The position numbers and the translations under genes were made by a program. Under the pieces are notes generated by a model that saw only the letters and a list, made by a program, of their open reading frames with translations, had not been told where the DNA came from and did no database searches. A stretch of DNA of 9,301 nucleotides, taken from Actinomycetota bacterium (GTDB lineage: Bacteria > Actinomycetota > Actinomycetes > Mycobacteriales > Jatrophihabitantaceae). This document shows, one piece after another, positions 6,511 through 9,301 of this stretch. The stretch lies in assembly GCA_019241805.1 (NCBI GenBank), contig JAFAWL010000027.1:1-9301 (forward strand), in the 5' to 3' direction. Position 1 is the first letter of the stretch, and every line of letters begins with the position of its first letter.

Positions 6511-6539
6511 AGGACAGTTCCACCTGGCTTCCGTACACT
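6511..6539 (+). promoter_or_regulatory. Sigma70-like promoter of ppiB
   Basis: AGGACA at 6511-6516 (four of six matches to TTGACA) and TACACT at 6534-6539 (fits TAnnnT) are separated by exactly 17 bp. Transcription would start near 6546, giving a leader of about 54 bases before the ppiB GTG. Confidence 0.55.
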
Positions 6540-6582
6540 GCCCGGGGACTCGGACCCCTCCGTTGTCCGTGCTGTCCGATCC

Positions 6583-6589
6583 GGAAGGA
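6583..6589 (+). promoter_or_regulatory. Ribosome binding site of ppiB
   Basis: GGAAGGA lies ten bases before the GTG at 6600, slightly longer than ideal spacing. It supports this GTG, as no other in-frame start precedes the basic N-terminus. Confidence 0.6.
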
Positions 6590-6599
6590 TTACCCGGGA

Positions 6600-7574
6600 G
6601 TGCCGACCAACAAGCAGCGCCGCGAGGCGGCCCGCCGTCACCTCGAACGCCAGCTGGAACGCCGCCAGATTGAGGCGCAACGGCGCAAGCAGCGCAATCT
6701 GATCTTCACCGTGGTCGGCACCGTCGTCATCCTGGCCGCGATCGTGATCGTGGTCGTCATCGCCGCGAGCGGCACGTCGAAGAAGAAGACGGCCTCGGGT
6801 TCATCGCCGTCGGCCTCCGCCTCGGCCACCGATTCGTCGGCCGATTCGCCGAAGACGTCGGGGCCGTGCGGCTACACCCAGGACACCTCCCAGCCGGCGG
6901 CCAAGGACGTCGGGTTCCCACCCGACCCGAGCCCCACGCCGACGACGAATCGCACGCTGTCGATCAAGAGCAGCCAGGGCGATTTCACGATCACGTTGAA
7001 CGCGACGACCGCTCCGTGCACGGCGCAGAGCATCGCCTATCTCGCCGGTAAGGGCTATTACAACAACACCAAGTGCCACCGACTGGTCGACTCCGGCATC
7101 TACGTGCTGCAGTGCGGCGACCCGACAGGCACCGGCTCCGGCGGTCCCGGCTACTACACCAAGGACGAGAACCTCGACAAGGCCGACTACAGCCAGGTCG
7201 GCACGGTCGCGATGGCCAATGCCGGCGCCGGCACAGACGGCAGTCAGTTCTTCATCATCTACAAGGACACCTCCAGCCTGCCCAAGCAGTACACCCAGAT
7301 CGGGCAGGTGACCGCCGGCATGGATGTAATTCAGAAGGTCGCCGCGGCCGGTGTGTCGACGGTTTCGCCCAATTCCTCGCCGAGCGACACGTCGAGCCCC
7401 ACCGACGGCACGCCCAACCTGCCCATCACGCTGAACACGGTCACCGTCGCACCCCCGGTCGAGGGCAGCGGCACCATGGTCACGCCGACGCCGACGAGCG
7501 CGTCGACGGCAGCCAGCCCGGCCTCGAGTGCGCCGAGCGCCACCGCGCCGGTCAGCTCCGCGTCCAGCGGCTAG
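6600..7574 (+). CDS. ppiB: Membrane-anchored cyclophilin-type peptidyl-prolyl isomerase
   Basis: A 324-residue protein that speeds cis-trans isomerisation of X-Pro bonds, here outside the membrane. A basic N-terminal helix (1-32, ERQLERRQIEAQRRKQR) is cytoplasmic. One membrane segment spans about 33-56 (LIFTVVGTVVILAAIVIVVV). A Ser/Ala/Thr/Pro linker (58-88) leads to a cyclophilin domain (about 118-290). It shows CHRLVDSGIYVLQCGDP (159-175), with catalytic-type R161, and MANAGAGTDGSQFFIIY (205-221). The phenylalanine of the usual FHR is Cys159, and the MIQGGD block reads VLQCGD (Cys172). With Cys90 and Cys140 these are the only four cysteines, all extracytoplasmic. M. tuberculosis PpiB (Rv2582), next to rel, shares CHRL and LQCGDP. 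A Ser/Pro-rich insertion (about 254-275) precedes the last strand, NLPITLNTVTV, and a low-complexity Thr/Ser/Ala/Pro tail of about 37 residues ends the protein. The start is GTG 6600. The stop directly abuts the rel stop. Confidence 0.95.
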   Translation: MPTNKQRREAARRHLERQLERRQIEAQRRKQRNLIFTVVGTVVILAAIVIVVVIAASGTSKKKTASGSSPSASASATDSSADSPKTSGPCGYTQDTSQPAAKDVGFPPDPSPTPTTNRTLSIKSSQGDFTITLNATTAPCTAQSIAYLAGKGYYNNTKCHRLVDSGIYVLQCGDPTGTGSGGPGYYTKDENLDKADYSQVGTVAMANAGAGTDGSQFFIIYKDTSSLPKQYTQIGQVTAGMDVIQKVAAAGVSTVSPNSSPSDTSSPTDGTPNLPITLNTVTVAPPVEGSGTMVTPTPTSASTAASPASSAPSATAPVSSASSG

Positions 7575-7589
7575 TCAGCTGGCACTGAC
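7551..7589. other. Weak inverted repeats at the ppiB/rel convergent junction
   Basis: CCGC-GTCCA-GCGG (7558-7570) and GTCAG-CTGGCA-CTGAC (7574-7589) could form 4- and 5-bp stems. GTCAGCT also appears twice (7551, 7574). No T-run follows on either strand. With no spacer between the stops, any terminator must lie inside coding sequence, but these stems are too short to call one. Confidence 0.2.
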
Positions 7590-9301
7590 GCGATACACGT
7601 CGTAGACGCCTTCGACGTTTCGGATGGTCCGGAGCAGGTGACCGAGGTGCTTGGCCTCCGCGAGCTCGAACGTAAACCGGCTCACGGCGACCCGGTCGCG
7701 GTTGGTGCTGACACTCGCGGACAGGATGTTGACGCTCTCGTCGGACAGCACCCGACTGACGTCGGAGAGCAGTCGATGCCGATCGAGGGCCTCGACCTGG
7801 ATCGAGACCACGAAGACCGAGTCGGCCGACGGAGCCCATTCGACCTCGACCAGCCGGTCCTGCTGCTCGAGCAAGGCGGCGGCGTTCGTGCAGCTGTGCT
7901 GGTGGACCGAGACGCCACCGCCGCGGGTGACGAATCCGATGATTTCGTCGCCGGGCACCGGCGTGCAACAGCGGGCCAGCTTCACCCAGACGTCGCTGAC
8001 TCCCTTGACCATGACTCCGGCATCGCCACCCTGGCGACTCGTGGCCACCCGGGGCCGCTCGGCCGGGCGTACCGCTTCGGCGATGTCCTCGACCGCACCT
8101 TCGGGACCGCCGAGCGTAGCGACGATCCGCTGCACGACGTGTTGGGCCGAGACGTGCCCCTCGCCCACCGCCGCGTACAGCGCCGCGACATCGGTCAGGT
8201 GCAGATCCCGGGCCACGGTCAGCAGCGTGTCGCCGCCGAGTAGCCGTTGCAGCGGCAGCGCGGCCTTGCGCATCGCGCGGGTCAGCGCGGTCTTGCCGGC
8301 CTCGATGGCGTCCTCGCGACGCTCGCGAGCGAACCACTGTCGGATCTTGGTGCGTGCCCGCGGCGACTTGACGAAGCTCATCCAGTCGCGCGACGGGCCG
8401 GCGTTCTCGGCTTTGGAGGTGAAGATCTCGACGGTGTCGCCGTTGTCGAGCGCGCTCTCCAGCGCGACGAGCTTGCCGTTGACCCGGGCGCCGATGCACC
8501 GGTGACCGACCTCGGTGTGCACGGCGTAGGCGAAGTCCACCGGCGTCGATCCGCCGGGCAGGCCGATCACATCGCCCTTGGGGGTGAAGACGTAGACCTC
8601 ACTGGTGCCCAGGTCGAAGCGCAGCGAGTCGAGGAACTCGGCCGGCTCCTGGGTTTCACGTTGCCAGTCGAGCAACTGCCGCAGCCAGCCCATCTCGTCG
8701 GACACGGCTGAAGGCTCGGCGGCGCCGTCCTTGGATTCCTTGTACTTCCAGTGGGCGGCGATGCCGTACTCGGCCGTGCGGTGCATCGCGTGGGTGCGGA
8801 TCTGCAGCTCGACCGGCTTGCCGCCGGGACCGATCACCGTGGTGTGCAGGGACTGGTACATGTTGAATTTCGGCATCGCGATGTAGTCCTTGAACCGGCC
8901 GGGAACCGGCTGCCAGTTCGCGTGGATCAGGCCGAGTGTCGCGTAGCAGTCACGTTCGGTGTCGACCAGGATCCGAATGCCGACGAGGTCGTAGATGTCA
9001 GTGAATTCGCGACCCCGAACGATCATCTTCTGATAGATCGAGTAGTAGTGCTTCGGCCGGCCGGTGACGCTCGCCTTGACCCCGCCCTCGCGCAGATCGC
9101 CCCGGATGCGGTCGATCACCTCGGCCAGATAGGTGTCGCGCGACGGCGCCCGTTCGGCGACCAGCCGGACGATCTCGTCATAACGCTTCGGGTATAGCGT
9201 GCCGAAGGCGAGATCTTCCAGCTCCCATTTGACCGTGTTCATGCCGAGTCGGTGGGCGAGCGGAGCCAGCACCTCGAGGGTCTCGCGGGCCTTGCGCTCC
9301 T
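7575..9301 (-). CDS. relA: Rel: (p)ppGpp synthetase, C-terminal 574 residues (N-terminus outside window)
   Basis: The long RelA/SpoT enzyme of the stringent response, making (p)ppGpp from GTP/GDP and ATP when uncharged tRNA enters the ribosome. The visible part opens at the end of the HD domain (ETLEVLAPLAHRLGM, KWELEDLAF). The synthetase domain follows: RPKHYYSIYQKM, DIYDLVGIRILV with the catalytic-type Asp, RFKDYIAMPK (8886-8897 encodes RFKD), YQSLHTTV and VELQIRT with the catalytic-type Glu. Then come TGS (EVYVFTPKGD, DFAYAVHTEVGHRC), the helical region, the Cys-rich domain (LARCCTPVPGDEIIGF, VHQHSC) and a C-terminal ACT domain (VEALDRHRLLSDVSRVL to the end). RFKD is the RXKD motif of bifunctional Rel; E. 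coli RelA has EFDD instead. This predicts a hydrolase as well, but the HDxxED site is upstream of the window. About 150-200 N-terminal residues are missing. Neighbours match M. tuberculosis rel (Rv2583c). The stop abuts that of ppiB. Confidence 0.98.
   Translation of the reverse strand, partial: ERKARETLEVLAPLAHRLGMNTVKWELEDLAFGTLYPKRYDEIVRLVAERAPSRDTYLAEVIDRIRGDLREGGVKASVTGRPKHYYSIYQKMIVRGREFTDIYDLVGIRILVDTERDCYATLGLIHANWQPVPGRFKDYIAMPKFNMYQSLHTTVIGPGGKPVELQIRTHAMHRTAEYGIAAHWKYKESKDGAAEPSAVSDEMGWLRQLLDWQRETQEPAEFLDSLRFDLGTSEVYVFTPKGDVIGLPGGSTPVDFAYAVHTEVGHRCIGARVNGKLVALESALDNGDTVEIFTSKAENAGPSRDWMSFVKSPRARTKIRQWFARERREDAIEAGKTALTRAMRKAALPLQRLLGGDTLLTVARDLHLTDVAALYAAVGEGHVSAQHVVQRIVATLGGPEGAVEDIAEAVRPAERPRVATSRQGGDAGVMVKGVSDVWVKLARCCTPVPGDEIIGFVTRGGGVSVHQHSCTNAAALLEQQDRLVEVEWAPSADSVFVVSIQVEALDRHRLLSDVSRVLSDESVNILSASVSTNRDRVAVSRFTFELAEAKHLGHLLRTIRNVEGVYDVYRVSAS

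Larger units (their letters stand above)
6228..6599. promoter_or_regulatory. Divergent intergenic region between the hydrolase-hisS-aspS operon and ppiB
   Basis: I see no gene in these 372 bp. From the hydrolase side they hold the Shine-Dalgarno GGGAGAG (complement of 6235-6241), a tandem repeat array (6271-6381), a very GC-rich stretch with several overlapping GGCCGG/CCGGGCGCG blocks (about 6380-6480), and then the plus-strand promoter and ribosome site of ppiB. The minus-strand promoter of the tRNA-synthetase operon should be here, but I could not pick a convincing -10/-35 pair. No T-box or attenuator-like His-codon leader is visible. Confidence 0.7.

Noticed and set aside
6542..6558. GGGG/CCCC hairpin near the ppiB transcription start
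   Set aside because: The stem is only four base pairs and the adjacent bases do not pair; chance in GC-rich DNA.
6228..6680. 151-codon N-terminal extension of the hydrolase through the repeat array (VASHR repeats)
   Set aside because: Homologues start at VLVAGFP, a good GGGAGAG ribosome site precedes GTG 6227, and the extension overlaps the ppiB promoter and start. Its Arg-rich sequence looks like translated non-coding DNA.

Overview
This window is a piece of the core chromosome of a GC-rich actinobacterium. The evidence is the strongly G/C-biased third codon positions, the frequent GTG starts, and a gene order I know from Mycobacterium and Streptomyces: rarA, aspS, hisS, glyoxalase-II-like hydrolase, ppiB, rel. 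I would not name a genus. The histidyl-tRNA synthetase is the DLTVP subtype, which I recall from Bifidobacterium and several other actinobacterial orders, not the LRPEGT form of Mycobacterium. This suggests a lineage outside the mycobacteria. There are no insertion sequences, phage genes, tRNAs, rRNAs or CRISPR arrays.

Layout from left to right. (1) Positions 1-392, minus: start of a DUF948 membrane-anchored protein that runs off the left edge. (2) 483-1835, minus: the replication-repair AAA+ ATPase RarA. (3) A 79-bp divergent spacer with a perfect 14-bp direct repeat and a likely leaderless promoter, then a plus-strand 142-codon conserved gene of unknown function (1915-2343). (4) A short convergent spacer with two hairpins (2344-2425). 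(5) A tight minus-strand operon read right to left: metallo-beta-lactamase-fold hydrolase (6227-5574), hisS (5577-4210) and aspS (4213-2426). Both junctions are 4-nt GTGA overlaps. (6) A 372-bp divergent intergenic region (6228-6599) with a 15-bp tandem repeat array and a sigma70-like promoter for the plus-strand gene. (7) 6600-7574, plus: a membrane-anchored extracytoplasmic cyclophilin (PpiB). (8) 7575-9301, minus: the (p)ppGpp synthetase Rel, missing its N-terminal HD hydrolase domain because the gene runs off the right edge.

Functionally the window joins translation and its stress signal. Two aminoacyl-tRNA synthetases (His, Asp) are co-transcribed with a small hydrolase, next to Rel, which senses uncharged tRNA at the ribosome. 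RarA handles stalled replication forks. PpiB folds proteins outside the membrane. The AspRS has the histidine (H31) typical of the non-discriminating form, so it probably also charges tRNA-Asn for amidation by GatCAB.

I did not find an obviously new multi-gene system. The parts least explained by known biology are the 15-bp tandem repeat array upstream of the hydrolase-hisS-aspS operon, the operator-like direct repeats at the rarA/unknown-gene promoter, and the unknown 142-residue protein.
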